Part shown: piece by piece, positions 1 to 12,250 of the stretch
Layout: each line of letters begins with the position of its first letter
Position numbering within the stretch: position 1 is the first letter of the stretch
Source: Limanda limanda
Taxonomy: Eukaryota; Chordata; Actinopteri; Pleuronectiformes; Pleuronectidae
Reading direction: 5' to 3'
Length of the DNA: 64,000 nt
Assembly: GCF_963576545.1 (NCBI RefSeq)
Contig: NC_083639.1
Coordinates: 19,020,118-19,084,117, forward strand
Position numbers and translations under genes: made by a program
Notes under the pieces: generated by a model
Told to the model about the DNA's origin: nothing
Seen by the model: only the letters and a program-made list of their open reading frames with translations
Databases searched by the model: none

Positions 1-156
1 CCTATTAATGTGATACTGAGGGAGAAGAGGAAAGAGAAGCTCCATGTGTCATGTGCCCCCCGACATTCTAGACCTATAGCAGCATAACTAAGAGCTGGTC
101 CAAGACAAACCCAAACCAGCTCTAACGATAGGCTTTATCAAAAAGGAAAGTTTTCA

Positions 157-651
157 AGGCCGGTGCATGGTTCTGCGTTTTCAGAGACACGCAAGGACAC
201 CCAAGCGCAATAGCCCCTTGCGTGCTTGCGTACCCCTTCTTGCGTGCTTGTGTGCGTCGCCCAATTTTTTTATCTATACGGCAAAGCTACGCAAGCCTCA
301 CGCAGCCCGCAAGGCTGTGATTGGTCTGCTAACTACATCCTTTCCGGAGTCACATTTCCGGTTTCATGCCCCATAATACCAGCAGAAACCACGTAAGATT
401 TCAATTTGCTGCCAGAAAAAGGCTATGAGAAGCAGCGGTGGTGATGTAAATAAACAGTCGACGATGACTGCCACCCACAAAGAAAGCATCTCTAAGGTCG
501 TCTTTGACAAAAAACGTTACTCCACCTAGTGTTCTGGCGGTGAATTGCTTTGCAAAACGCGCAACCCTTGGAGAACCATAAATTAAAACGAGTCCCTCGA
601 CACAACTGCGTGAAAAGCCGCAGCCGCAGTTGCAGAACCATGCGCCGGCCT
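157..651. mobile_element. Non-autonomous inverted-repeat element (MITE), Harbinger-like
   Basis: The left end AGGCCGGTGCATGGTTCTGC and the reverse complement of the right end (AGGCCGGCGCATGGTTCTGC) match at 19 of 20 positions. The 495-bp element sits inside the LINE 3' end, whose coding trace resumes on both sides. The flanking trinucleotides are TCA on the left and TAA on the right, compatible with a mutated 3-bp TWA duplication of the PIF/Harbinger type. It has no credible coding region. Superfamily assignment is inferred only from the ends and flanks. Confidence 0.65.
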
Positions 652-750
652 TAAGTCTACTTTTGAACGTAGAGAAGGTGTTTGCCTCCTGACCGGAACC
701 TGGGAGATGATTCCACAGGAGAGGAGCTTGATAGCTGAGAGCTCTGGCTC

Positions 751-1281
751 CTATTCTACTTTTAGAGACTTTTGGGTGATGATGATGATGATGAGTAAGC
801 CTAAATACTGGGATCGCAGTGCTCTAGTGGGGTGATATGGTACTATGTTCTCTTTAAGGTATGATGGTGTCATATTATTAAGGGCCTTGTAGATGAGGAG
901 GAGAATTTTCAATTGCATTCTAAATTTAACAGGAAGCCAGTGAAGTGAGCCTAACACAGTAGGAATGTGGTCTCTTTTCCTGGTTATTGTCAGGGTACCT
1001 GCTTCGGCATTTTGGACAAGCTGCAGAGTCTTTAACGACCTACTGCTGGAGCCTGATAATAATGAGGCATTACAATAATCAAGTCTGGATGTAACAACGG
1101 TGTGGACTAGTTTGAGTTTTTCTTCCTCTTTTTGAGACAGGACGTGTCTGATTTTTGAAATGTTATGTCCGTGAAAGAATTTAGTCTTAACAATTTGTTT
1201 TAAGTGAAAATCAAAAGACAAATCAGGTTCAAAGATAACTCCCAAATTGACTGACTTCATTTGAAGCAAGGGCAATTTCAT
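751..1281 (-). pseudogene. LINE reverse transcriptase C-terminal fragment
   Basis: This 176-residue open stretch is the best preserved piece of the LINE coding region. It holds the segment after the catalytic palm: LGVIFEPDLSF near residue 13, SRLDYCNASL near 65, LQLVQNA near 86 and LHWLPVKFRMQLKILLLIYKALN near 113-135 (given in part only). The catalytic motifs themselves are absent, so it is a 5'-truncated copy, as is usual for LINE insertions. It ends in low-complexity codons from a short ATC repeat, where the frame is lost. The same coding trace continues in another frame down to about 652. Confidence 0.8.
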
Positions 1282-1350
1282 CTACAATAGCTTTATCATT
1301 AGATAATGCATTTCTAAGGTGTTTGGGTCCGAGTAATAAAACCTCTGTTT

Positions 1351-4300
1351 AATAGGAGAACATTGCAGGTCTTCCATGTTTTTACGTCATTTCCAACACC
1401 TCAGTTGCCTCTTTGTTATTCTCATCATCTTCACAGTGACTATGGTAATGTTTTGCATTGCGTCTTTGTTCTTTGTTTTGTCTCTGTACTTGCTTTTAGT
1501 GATTTATTCATAGATGGAGCCTGCATGTGAAACAGACTTTAGTCTCTGAGGGATCTCTTTGTGATGAAAAAAGATGAATAAACAAAAACATGTCCATGGA
1601 TGTGATGCAACATTGTGACACACGCAGAATTATTTATTTTTGTTGCAATAGTTACCTAGCAGTGTGTATATGTAGTAATGATATGTAACTGATGACATTC
1701 ATATAGGTTGATTATAGACAGCATAGCCTTTGGTGATGGAATGTGTTTTTGTTTTCAGTCCTACAAATGTGTCTGTCGTCCTGTGTCTCATTCTGGCAAA
1801 AGGCAGAAAACTGAAATAAATCAAAGCTTATGAGTAAAGCCATTTCTCCCATTTAATAAAAAAAATTGAAATGATGAATTTGGTCTAATTTGTTTAGATC
1901 GTCTGAATTGTTTTCTTACGAATCAAGGCTGGCAGCGGCTGTGTCCACCTGTCCGACCCATTTTCATCAACATTGTATTTCAGGGACACTATGAAGGAAT
2001 TTCACTACATCTGGTACAAATATCCTCTGGGACGCAAAGTATTGATAAAGAAGGTGGTCAAGGGTCGATATCCCTGTGACCATATAAAACTAGATTTGAC
2101 CAACATTTCACACAAATGTGTAGTAAGATCAGATGACGTCTTGAGATTTTCTTTCCAAAAGATCCAAGGCAATTGGCATTTTACCATGTAATGAATATCT
2201 GCATCGATCCTCTGTACTAATTTCATCAAAAAATACACTTAATGCCTTTTATCAAATTCCTTCAGTCTTAACTATGAGTCTGGCCAGACGTGGATATGGA
2301 CGAGAATTTGACTGGTTGGAGGGGGCGCACAGCAGTGAGGCTGTCATTTTATTCTTTATATATTCTTGTGAGTATAAGTTTCTCTTTATTGGATCAACTT
2401 CCTCCTGCCATCAGCGTTTCATTGTTTTTGGCTGATTTCCATCTCCCAGACTTGAGTGTACAAACAGAGAAATGACCAGAAGGCATGAGAATGATCCTTT
2501 GCACAGCAGTTGTGTTTGGTGTTGTGCCAACAACTGGCCCACTGTGATATTCAGTTCTCTGGCTGGACATTTCACTGCCAGAGGAGAAAATAAGACAAGA
2601 GAAGGAGAAGAGATTCCCTACTACATTTTAGTAGTTTTTTTTCTGTTGGCTAATGTCGAGCTCCTCTGTCCTATTTCTTAAAATAATATGTTAAATATGA
2701 CTCACATCTTCTCATCTTTTCTCTTACCTACAGTGGAAAATCTATCTTTTTGGTTACAGATTTGAGATGTTAGCATTTAGCTCACCATTTAGTGCTATTG
2801 TGGCTGCTATGCTGGAGACGCCCTGTATTATCCTCCATGATTTTACATCAATGATGAATTTGTAGCACTTGAGTTCATGATTTTGCAGAGATCATAGCAT
2901 GCTGCATTGTTGTTTGAATTTACTATTAACGACACTTAGGTTGCAACCTTTGGTAAGTCAGTCTTTGTATTCCTGTGATTCTGATAATGTGCACAGTTAG
3001 ATTATCTACTAAAAGTTCAACCCGACTCCATGTGTTTTCTAAACCTGCTAAATATTGGATTGCTCCTGTGTGAGTAGTGGAGAAAAGCATTGAGATTTCC
3101 CTGATTCTTACTTTGACATCATGCTCAGGGGTAACAGACGAAAAAAATTACATATTTCTGACATATTCTGTATATTTAAGTATACTCTCCTGCTTTATCT
3201 GCTTTACCTTGACAAAAAAAAGAAACATTCAGTCTTCAGTCTTCAGGGGATTTGAGAGCTTTTGTGTTGTAGGAGTGTTCATAGAACAATGTGTGATTTC
3301 TCAAGGACTCCCCTCTCTGAACTGGGCGAGAGATGAGACAGCAGTAACAGAAGCAGGCCTCGTTCTCCCCTCTCTCTCCATCTATAAACACACCTTTATA
3401 CACACTTTTGCGTGGGCAACAAGCCCGAGCTGTGAATCACTCGAATGCTGCACTGCTTCATCTTGTCCTGCCTCTAGGGTGTCTTCAGGGAGGCGTTGGC
3501 GTCAGCACGCCTAATTGAACAGAGGATGTATCGTCACAGAAAGCTACCATCAAACCTCCATGTTACACAATCACAAATTAACCCTGTCCAGCCTCCAGGG
3601 ACCAAGGAGGCACGGAACTTTTTACTTATTTAAAGTGGTTTTAAAAGAACTGTCCTTACTGCTCAGGGAGGAGAATTATTTAAATGTGAATCCTAAATGA
3701 ACACCTGGATGTGCAATGCCGATGTGAAATACCTCTGTGAAATCAAGAGGTGATACAAGGAGATTTATCAGCACTTTTATATACTTTGAGCTTATTGGCT
3801 CAAGCAAAGATCAAGATCACCCATTGATGGTGAACAGTGTCAAGACAGCTTGGCTAATACATAGTTACATTAAGTATAAGTAAGTATATGAGTGTTCTAG
3901 AAAACTAGAGGTGAACTAGTTGCATTGAAGTACAGGATGTTTTCAAAGCTGAAAATTAACAAACACATGGCATTCAAAAAGCATTTTCCCTCAATGTAAA
4001 AGGTACACGGATCCAGAAAGCACAAGGATGAGAATCAAACACCTGCAAACTCAAGAAAAGAGCAGTTTTAAAAAATAGCAGTAATACGTTGTTTTTTCCT
4101 GCACTGCACTTTTTAAATGCTACACCATATCGCCATATCACATACCTGCAACAATACATAAGACAAAACCCTGGGAATATTTTGTAGATTTATTCAATAT
4201 TGACATTTTTTTCTTTTTAAGGCAATAAATAGAGGCTTTAAAGCCTCGTCGTTTCCAGGAATGGAATCTTTATGGAGAACTAAACACCTTCTTATTCATT

Positions 4301-5600
4301 CGTTATTAGTTTTTTTATGACACCATATCATATGTATGGTTTAAAATGTATGATGATGACTTCTCAGTTTTCCAAGTTGATTAAAAAATACCATTGGGTT
4401 GTTTTATCAGTCATGAGCCTTTTGGGCCAATTAACTGGGTTATTTATTTGGTATTGTTGTTTTTGTTTCTTTTAACAGATTGGGGAGCTTCGGAATTTGT
4501 TATAATCTTGGTGTTCATGTAAAAATAGTAATTGAGAGAGACGCCTCTTCTCCAAAATCTCAAATAACCAGCTGCTGTGTAAACTCTGTGGAGTTCTGAA
4601 AAACTAAACATTCCAAAATGTCCAACACTTTGTAAAAGTGCATTGTTTGTTGGATATTTAATTGCTCACTTGATTGTGCAATAAGTTTAGTGTAAAAGGA
4701 GTGAGATCCAATAGCCAGAGGGTCGACTGTGCCTCCTCTAGAGTGTGGTCAGAACAATTGATCCAGTGCTGTAGTTAAAAACGGTATTTTAAGGACATTT
4801 TACAAAATTTAATATTTATTTCAAACTTTAAACAGTAATGTTAGTTTGTCAGTTCATTAGATCTCTTTTCCTACTCTCCTAGTATACAAGGGACTTTTCT
4901 TTCTTATGGTACAGCCCTGATCAGAAATGTTGTTCTGAGCATTCCTCATTTACCGTTTAATAACAGGAACCTTTGCCTGGGATCTGGGGCTGTGTTTGTG
5001 TGCTTTCCATCTGTCACAGTGGGGTTTAGGGGCGGAGATGAAGAGACATCAGTGTGGCTGCATCACACACCTGCCTCCCATCCTCCCAGCCCGGCGACGT
5101 GATGGGAGGACAGGAAGCTGAAGAGCCTTTTAAACATTTATCACAAAGTGACACTCCAGCACTCACTTCCTCTGTGAAATTTCATCTGACATCACTCTCT
5201 AACACTGATCCTCGAGCAACCTCGACTACACTAGCCTCTACTACAAGGTGTAGTTCCCTCCCTGGCTCCAGCACTGCCAGCCAGGATTAAATGTTTGACT
5301 CGCTGCCACGCAAAAAATGTCAGCTCTCACAGAACTGCGAGGCACTTTGAATAAAAGCAACCAGCAAAATGGCAGCTTGTTACATTATATCCACATCGAA
5401 GGCAGGAACAGCAGCCGGTGTACTGCATATTTATCCCCTGAAAATGTCATGTTTCCTTAACTGACTTGGTTTCACAGCTTGCCTCGCAGCCCCAGCTGAC
5501 GCCTTTCAATGCTTAAAACTGTCAAAGACTGACACCACCTCCATATGCTTCATTCCTGCATCTGGGCATGATGGGCCCATCTCATGCATGTGTGGTCCAG
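1351..5600. other. No recognisable gene
   Basis: Open frames here are 60-145 codons, overlap on both strands and show no domain I recognise. The sequence is AT-rich with scattered homopolymers. No RNA gene was recognised. Confidence 0.6.
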
Positions 5601-5608
5601 GTATTACT

Positions 5609-5627
5609 CATATGCATATGCATATGT
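5609..5627. repeat. Short ATGCAT/CATATG tandem repeat
   Basis: About three units of a 6-bp TATGCA motif make a short self-complementary microsatellite immediately left of an interspersed repeat fragment. Confidence 0.7.
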
Positions 5628-5810
5628 GGGCTTGTCTTCCTTGTGGGGACAAAAAGCAAGTCCCAATAATGTAAATCATATATTTTAAGGCAAAGGCATT
5701 TTAAAGATAGGGTACGGTTTAGGTTTAGGCAAGGTTAGAGTAAGTCCTCAGCAAATCAGTGTTACTTAGAGTTGTTTCCTCAGTGTGTGTGAGTCGAGTG
5801 TGTGCCCACA
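5628..5810. repeat. Interspersed fish-type repeat fragment (TTGTGGGGAC / GGTTTAGG type)
   Basis: The stretch has the order CCTTGTGGGGACAAAAAG, then AT-rich sequence, then TACGGTTTAGGTTTAGG, then TAAGTCCTCA and a GTGTGTGTG end. This order is characteristic of a short repeat common in teleost DNA. I recognise the pattern but cannot name the family, and the boundaries are approximate. Confidence 0.5.
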
Positions 5811-8800
5811 TTTGAATGCTGGCGGTGGTGCATGCTTGGACTGAGAGAGGATTTTACCTACAAGCCAGTCAGAGAGGCAGAAGGCAGAGACGAGCAAAGG
5901 GAGAGAGACGGAGGGAGAAGAGCACAGAGAGATAGAAAGAGCGACGATGAAGAATTTGACTCCAGGCAACAGATGCCCAATTAACATATCCCCATAATTA
6001 GGATGATGAGGAGGGATGAAGATGTAAGGGGCTCAGCGGTTGTTGTCCGTCTCAGGCAGCATGGAGCCTCCTGAATATTCATGTGACATTTTTATGACTT
6101 TTTAATTTGTTTCTGCACAGGATCATGGTGCCGTTCACCAACTGCACGATCTTGATGCTTACGTTCATACTCAAAACGTTGTTGAGTTGATGCAATAAGG
6201 TTGTATCACCCACCCATAGACAGACATGTTATGAGGGAATACTGTACCCTCTGCATAGTCACACATTTTCTACAGTGTATAATGTTCCTACATCCTCCTA
6301 CGTCAATTTCACTTGAGCGATTGTGTGCAAATTTATACCAGTGTGCCAGAGTTCAAACATTTGTAATAATGTGGTTAAATGGAATATTCCACAAGAGCCA
6401 CTGTGATGTTTAACATATACATGGGGAGTATAATGAAGAATGAAAGTAGCCAACCACGAGCTCCAAATAGCTATGAACTCTGAGAGCATGAGCAGAGTGC
6501 TGCACTTTCTCCTCCATCTTTGTCAGAAACTTTCTGCTCCAGTGATTCCATCCAGCACAGCCACCGGGCTTTTCTTTGTGCCCTCGTGATGCAGCGGCCG
6601 GCTACTTCAACTTCCAGATCAATTATTCACATGGCCCTCCTATAAATACCAGTTTGATAAAAGGGGGAGATACCCATCTGAGGGTCGGGAGAAAGCTATG
6701 TGCTCTAAACTTAGAAACACTTTTTCATGTCAGGGGGGAAATTACAGTATTTAATCCATTGCATGACATGTGGCTTTTTAAGAACACACCTTTATCCTGT
6801 ATATTGAAATAATGAAATCTTAAGGCCTCAAGGTTGTGGCTTTGGGTTCAAAGGACAGATAAACAGACAAAGAGGCAGACAGAGTTTTAAAGAGATTATT
6901 ATAAATCCTTGTAAAAGAGGTGAAACTGGTTTTGTTAGTGTTTGACTGAGATGAATCAGAGGGTAAAGGTTAACTAGAGTTACATCTCTAGAGTCATCAA
7001 GGAAATACTGGTAAGAAGATTCAGAAATATACAAATTCATCTAAGCATGTAACAAAATGCATTGTAAAGATATAGTGGAGTATAAAGTATGGATGTTTGC
7101 TGATATGTGAAATTGAAAAGTACCAGGAAATACATCTTCCTTAAGTAATGCAGTAGATGAACTAAAGTGCAGTAATGAAATACATGTACTTAGTTGCATC
7201 CCACCACTGAACCTAGGCAACTAACTTTAACTGATATATTTTAATAATGCAACAGTGGGTTAATGTTGTATGACAAACGGAACCAAGCCTCAGAGTACAC
7301 TCCATGCTAATGTCTCTGTGAGGCTACATAGGCATACATAGGTGCTTGGAGCTAAATGCTTAATTGCTATTTAGAGTTTTAAAATGTTCATCATTCCAAA
7401 TGAACATGCGTAAAATACAGTTTGGAAAGAAGGAACAGTGAAACATCCTGACAATGCATTAGCGGCTCACAGCGCCAAACAGGTGACAGATTAAAGAGCA
7501 GAGAAATGCAGATGCTTCCATTCAGAGCACAAGGGGCCACTGAGGGTTTCATTAGTAGCAGAATGATGAGAGTGGTATCTCATAGAGCTGAGCACCTAAG
7601 GGAGAGTTATAATGATATTTTAGACAGTGATCATCAAAACACTAATGAGGGAATATTATCTTTTGGTATAATAAGGTAGAACCCTTTGATTGAGTTTCAC
7701 AGACGTGCATTAAGGCTCCTTTGTTATGTGTGAAAACAAGTAAATTGTAGTCAAGAAAGAGAATTAGACCAAAAATCTTTTACTAAGGAGATTTCATATT
7801 TTCTGGTTGTCTATTCTTGTTTCCATGTGGTCAGCCGGAGTTTTGATATTTCCAGCAGCAGTAGCAGGCAGCTGGAGACAGAGAGACAGAAGGTGAAGTG
7901 TCACTTCCTCTACTGGTGAGAAAAGGAAAGACAGGATGACAAGAGTCTGGAGAGTCTCCCACTGACAGAAGTCAAGACTTCCTGATGCTCGACCCTGAAA
8001 GCTCTGTCCTGCACCAGCTCTCTGTGAGAGAAGACTTCTAATAAATTGAGACAGATTTGAGGAATAATTTCCACCAAAAACACTCCAAGGTCCTAATTTC
8101 TTTCTGAAGATGATCAAATATTCACAGTCTGTTTATTATAACGATTTGCTGATGAGATGTGAATCTAATCAGTTACTTTGGGGAGCCTCAGAAATGGAGC
8201 TGAAAAAACTGCTGTACCATCTGACGGCAGCTCCAGTTCAGAGCCAGAGTGCTGTCAACAGACTCATAAGTGGCACATAATGACTATTAACACGCAAATT
8301 AGACATCTGCTGTGATTCCAAGGATGTCTTGAGAGTAATGTGTTTACAATTAAGAGGAGAGTTGAAATGAGCAAAGACTGCACATCATCCCCCTTAATGG
8401 CCAACGTTCAAACAGGACGCTCGGCTCGGGTGCGAGTCGACCAGCCGCCCCTGTGATTGTTGTGTAAGTGGAGGCCCGGGGAGCTTGTCATATCTGATTA
8501 AGTGGATGGAGATGCAGGGGCCAAGCGAGCTGGATGGAGCAGTGAGCACCAGGAGCGACACATTACCACTGGGTGTCACCACTGATCACATCATATCATT
8601 TGCTCTACTCCACCCTCGACAACTCAATCAATGGCCTAATTGCTCAGGACCAGGGCCACTGTCACAACAGGTTCCAGCTCCGAGCGAGCAGCCAGGCTGT
8701 ACCACTGATTTATGCTGGGATTATAATTTCAAGGGGATTTCATTTATTTTTACTTCTAATTTAACCACAAGATGGCGTAGTTGGATTATGAAAGGTAAGA

Positions 8801-10834
8801 AGCTCCACACTCCCTTCCAAATGGATGTTTTCTTTCTGCTTTCGTTTTGTTTTACTTCATGTCGTTTTTTTACTGTTTGTGGTCAGTCTGTGTAAGCATG
8901 TGACACTATTTAAAACGACTGTCAGCAACATGATTTTCTGTTCTTTTTTTTAATCCTGCGTGTCAAATCTTTGTAATAGCTCCATGTCAACTTCATGACT
9001 ACAACAGCAGTTTTTACAGAGATGAGGCAGGCTTGCCAAAACAGTCTTTCTATCTTTTGGTTGTCACAGTGTTTAAATGCATTTTGTGTATTTTATGAAA
9101 TGTGTGGCTTTATTGAAAGGTGTATGTTATTTGCATATAAAAAAACCTTGCATTCTAGTTCATTCTTGACCTTAAAAACATAAAGCAACATTTTCAAGAC
9201 AACAGGACTGTGGCAGTTGACCCTAACCCTCACCACAGCAGCCAGAGACAAACTTTCTTTATTCAGAGAAAAGTTGCAAACATAAACTTAAACTGTTGGG
9301 GTGTTAGCGTTACCGCTCACACTAGTGACTGTCTGTTTCTCTGAGTCTCTCTTGAATCAGCTCATCTGCTGCCTTCCAAACCTGAGGATGTTTCAGCAAA
9401 CACCTGCAGACACACAGTCAGGACCACACAGCTGGTGTAGTTATTCTCTGTGGATTGTCGAAGTTAGACTACATTCTGCAGCCTATTACATTGTGTAACT
9501 AGCAATGTCATTACTTTGGTCATCAACTAAAGAGGTTTATTTAGAAAAGTTTAGCCTATTAATCATTCTGTTTATTCTACCTTTCTTATTGCTGGTGGTG
9601 CACAGACAATCTGGCTCTGCCTGCAGACCAAGCCCAAGTGAACATGTTCTCTGGCTCTCCCGCTATGCAGGCGAGAGAAGGAGCCTGGATTTCCAGTGGT
9701 TGGCACAGACAACAGATACATGGTGTTTGACTGATTGAGCCATTCCTGCGTTTTTTCAGCCTCTTTCTTGGAAGGCCGCACGGCACAGATTTGCCAACAA
9801 AGTCACATTCAAGGACATCTGCCAGGTAGTCTGTCCCACTATGCATACATTTATTTGTTTAATAAGCCAAAAGCCACACGCCAAAACACAAATGCACTCA
9901 GAGCTTATTTTCTAGAAATCAATTTGTTTCCTGAGTTGATATACAAAGCTAAATCATAATCTTGACTGCGACACATAATGGTGCATTAGTACATTATGTC
10001 TTGAGTTTCCTCTTTGACAAAGTCCAAACCAAACTGCTAAGATGGAGACCAGATCGAAACAGATTCTATCCTGCAGTTGGAGAAAAGAAGAAAAAAGTAA
10101 TATATGCTTGGTCTGTTTTGTGTGTCAGCTGTTAAAGTCATTCATTCCCTTTCCTCTCCATGTTTTGGCTTTTATATGTTGTGCTATTAAAGCAGCTTTC
10201 ATCAGACCTGTATGCTTTTGAATAGGTTGAATCAATGTCAGTAGGTCAGACTCTGCAAGAAAACAATCACCCGTTCTGTCCAGGTATGAGGGTGCGATTG
10301 TCTAAAGGATATGAATTAAAGTCAAGAAAAGCCATTAAGCTATCGATTTACTTTTTCGACCTACTTTCAACCTTGACATTGTCAATGTTCACAAGCTCGG
10401 GGTTACTGACTGTCTGAAAGAATAAGACTGAAGCAGCTAATACCTGGTGAGTCTAACACTCCAGAGATACATGATGACCTCTGTGTCCAGATGACACTGC
10501 TCCACAATCCAATGTGTCTCTGGTGCCTGGTAAGGATATATCTGAGGCAGCTTGCTTTGAAGGTGTTCCAGGCAAAAAAAACACTGGGAGGAGGATGAGA
10601 CCCCAAAGCAGACCCAGGAATTACTGAAGGCACCATATCTCCCAGAAGGCCTCAGAGAGAGTTGCCCTTTTGACCTGACACCAGGGATCAGTAAAATAAT
10701 GCCTGTATGGACAATTCAGTAAACCTGAATGCAGGGTCAAAGAAAGAAGACGTGTATTAAGCAGGTCATTTGCACACATTGGTGGTGAAAATGGAATATA
10801 GCAATTGAATTAAAAATGTTTTATTTTCATGCAT
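5811..10834. other. No recognisable gene
   Basis: Only short open frames of 60-136 codons without recognisable domains. Several stretches, for example 8,380-8,780, are less AT-rich and free of obvious repeats, so they could be conserved non-coding DNA. Nothing in the sequence alone proves that. Confidence 0.55.
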
Positions 10835-10930
10835 TGTTTCTCTGTTCGTCAAACTTTTTGCAGGATTGCGCAAAATCTGCCAGACTGAAATTTGGTGGAA
10901 GGATCGAACCTGGGCTGAGAAAAAACTGTC
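10835..10930. repeat. Fragment of an interspersed fish-type repeat
   Basis: The segment containing TTTTGCAGGATTGCGCAAAA and, soon after, ATTTGGTGGAAGGAT resembles a repeat widespread in fish genomes, in which a GGATTAC-like start leads to a TTGGTGGAAGGATG motif. The family is unnamed here and the ends are approximate. Confidence 0.4.
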
Positions 10931-11299
10931 ACTCACTGACTCACTTTGTTCATCCCATGTCTTTATGACATGCGCATAAAGGTGGAGCCAAGAGGTGATT
11001 GATTAAACTCAGCATAAAATCTCCTGAAGATCACTAAACTCAGGCTTAATTCATCCAAGAGCAACTTTAAGGGTAAAGTTGTGGTTACATACTGATGCAG
11101 AGTCTTGCTAGTGAAGTCTGCACTGGTTGCCTAGCAGCACTCAGACACGCCAAGACATACTTGACACGAATACAAGAGTGATCCTCACATCCTCTCAGCA
11201 AGGAAGAAAAGTTGATGGTTTTATGAGCGATAGTGACAACGACACTCATGTGAGGAATTGATCCATCTGTACATTGAAGGTCACCGGGGAAGCAGGAGG

Positions 11300-11680
11300 C
11301 CATTCAAGCTGACATTGGGCAGGAGGCTGGTAAACCTTGAAGAGGTCACCAGCGTTTCACAGGGACAACATACACACACACAGACAACCATTCACACATG
11401 GTATGACTATAATATAGTCTCCAATTATTCTAACCCTTATGTGTTTGTCTTTGGGAGGAAGCAGGAGTACCTGGAAAAAAACCACACTGACACTGAGGGG
11501 GAACATGAGAACTCCACGCAGAAAGACCCCAGCCGGGATTCAAACCAAGGACCTTCTTACTGTGAGGTAACACAAGGAACTCAACATTCGAAAATTCATA
11601 ATGTAGTTCAGGGGAGAAAACCAACCACTGGCCCCACTGACAGTGAAACAACCTGATGATATAATGAGTCAACAGACAGC
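11300..11680. repeat. Interspersed fish-type repeat (GGGAGGAAGCAGGAGTACC type)
   Basis: The ordered motifs TAGTCTCCAATTATTCTAAC, TTTGGGAGGAAGCAGGAGTA, GAGAACTCCACGCAGAAAGA and CCGGGATTCAAACCAAGGAC form a repeat common in fish DNA. The open frames that cross it on both strands are consequences of the repeat and not genes. I cannot name the family. Confidence 0.6.
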
Positions 11681-11699
11681 CACCAAGTGTCTCGTACAC

Positions 11700-12250
11700 C
11701 AAACCACTGCTGTGGTAAACAGACTCTGTTAATAATTTTAGACTGGAACAACTAAAAGCCTCTGCAATGTTTTATCAAATTAAAGAGACTGAAAATGTAC
11801 TAGCATAGAGCATTACAGAGAGTGTAGTCTGACTGAACTCACTGACACAGTACCAGTGTAGTTTAGATTTTTGGTTGAGGGGCTGTCTGCTGAAGCTGGC
11901 TGCCTCTCCCTGTTTCCACGGCAGCACAGAACAGCAGAGGTGCATAACAGCACAGCAGCCTGCTTTCACATTCATAGAAATTCTTGCCATTAATTCCAGA
12001 GAATGGAGGTGAGTTCCAGTGCTGATGAAATACAGTATGTGAGAGGAGCAGAGGCAATTTCTATCTTTAAAGCAACAGACATCCCCTTCACATCATTCTG
12101 TCTGGGCTTGGTGTGGTGCGGCATCGGCACACTGATGAAGAGAGACCGGGCTGATCATCCCCTGCATCTCCGACTGAAAAAAACATCAGTCTGACTGAGG
12201 CTGAGACGGAAGAGAGAGGACAGATGTTTGGCTTGTGATGTAAATAAAAC
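11700..12250. other. No recognisable gene
   Basis: Unique-looking sequence with short overlapping open frames only. It runs up to the first copy of the 1.57-kb repeat. Confidence 0.55.

Larger units (their letters stand above)
1..1350 (-). mobile_element. L2/Maui-like non-LTR retrotransposon, 3' end, decayed
   Basis: Minus-strand translation gives the C-terminal part of a LINE reverse transcriptase. The motifs LGVIFEPDLSFDFH, VTSRLDYCNA, LHWLPV and, after a frame break, ALSYQAPLLWNHLP and FKSRLK are typical of the L2/Maui group of fish LINEs. The coding trace starts near 1350, is interrupted at 157-651 by a separate inverted-repeat element, and resumes to the left of it with FLFDKAY. A short trinucleotide run near 777-791 and several frame breaks show it is inactive. 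The exact 5' limit and the subfamily are uncertain. Confidence 0.8.

Noticed and set aside
3077..3514. 145-codon open frame as a host exon
   Set aside because: Composition is low in complexity, no domain is recognisable and no convincing splice context was seen. It is most likely chance.
8485..8895. 136-codon open frame as a host gene
   Set aside because: Overlaps another open frame in a second phase and has no recognisable domain.
11258..11656. 132-codon open frame
   Set aside because: It reads through an interspersed repeat that is open on both strands.
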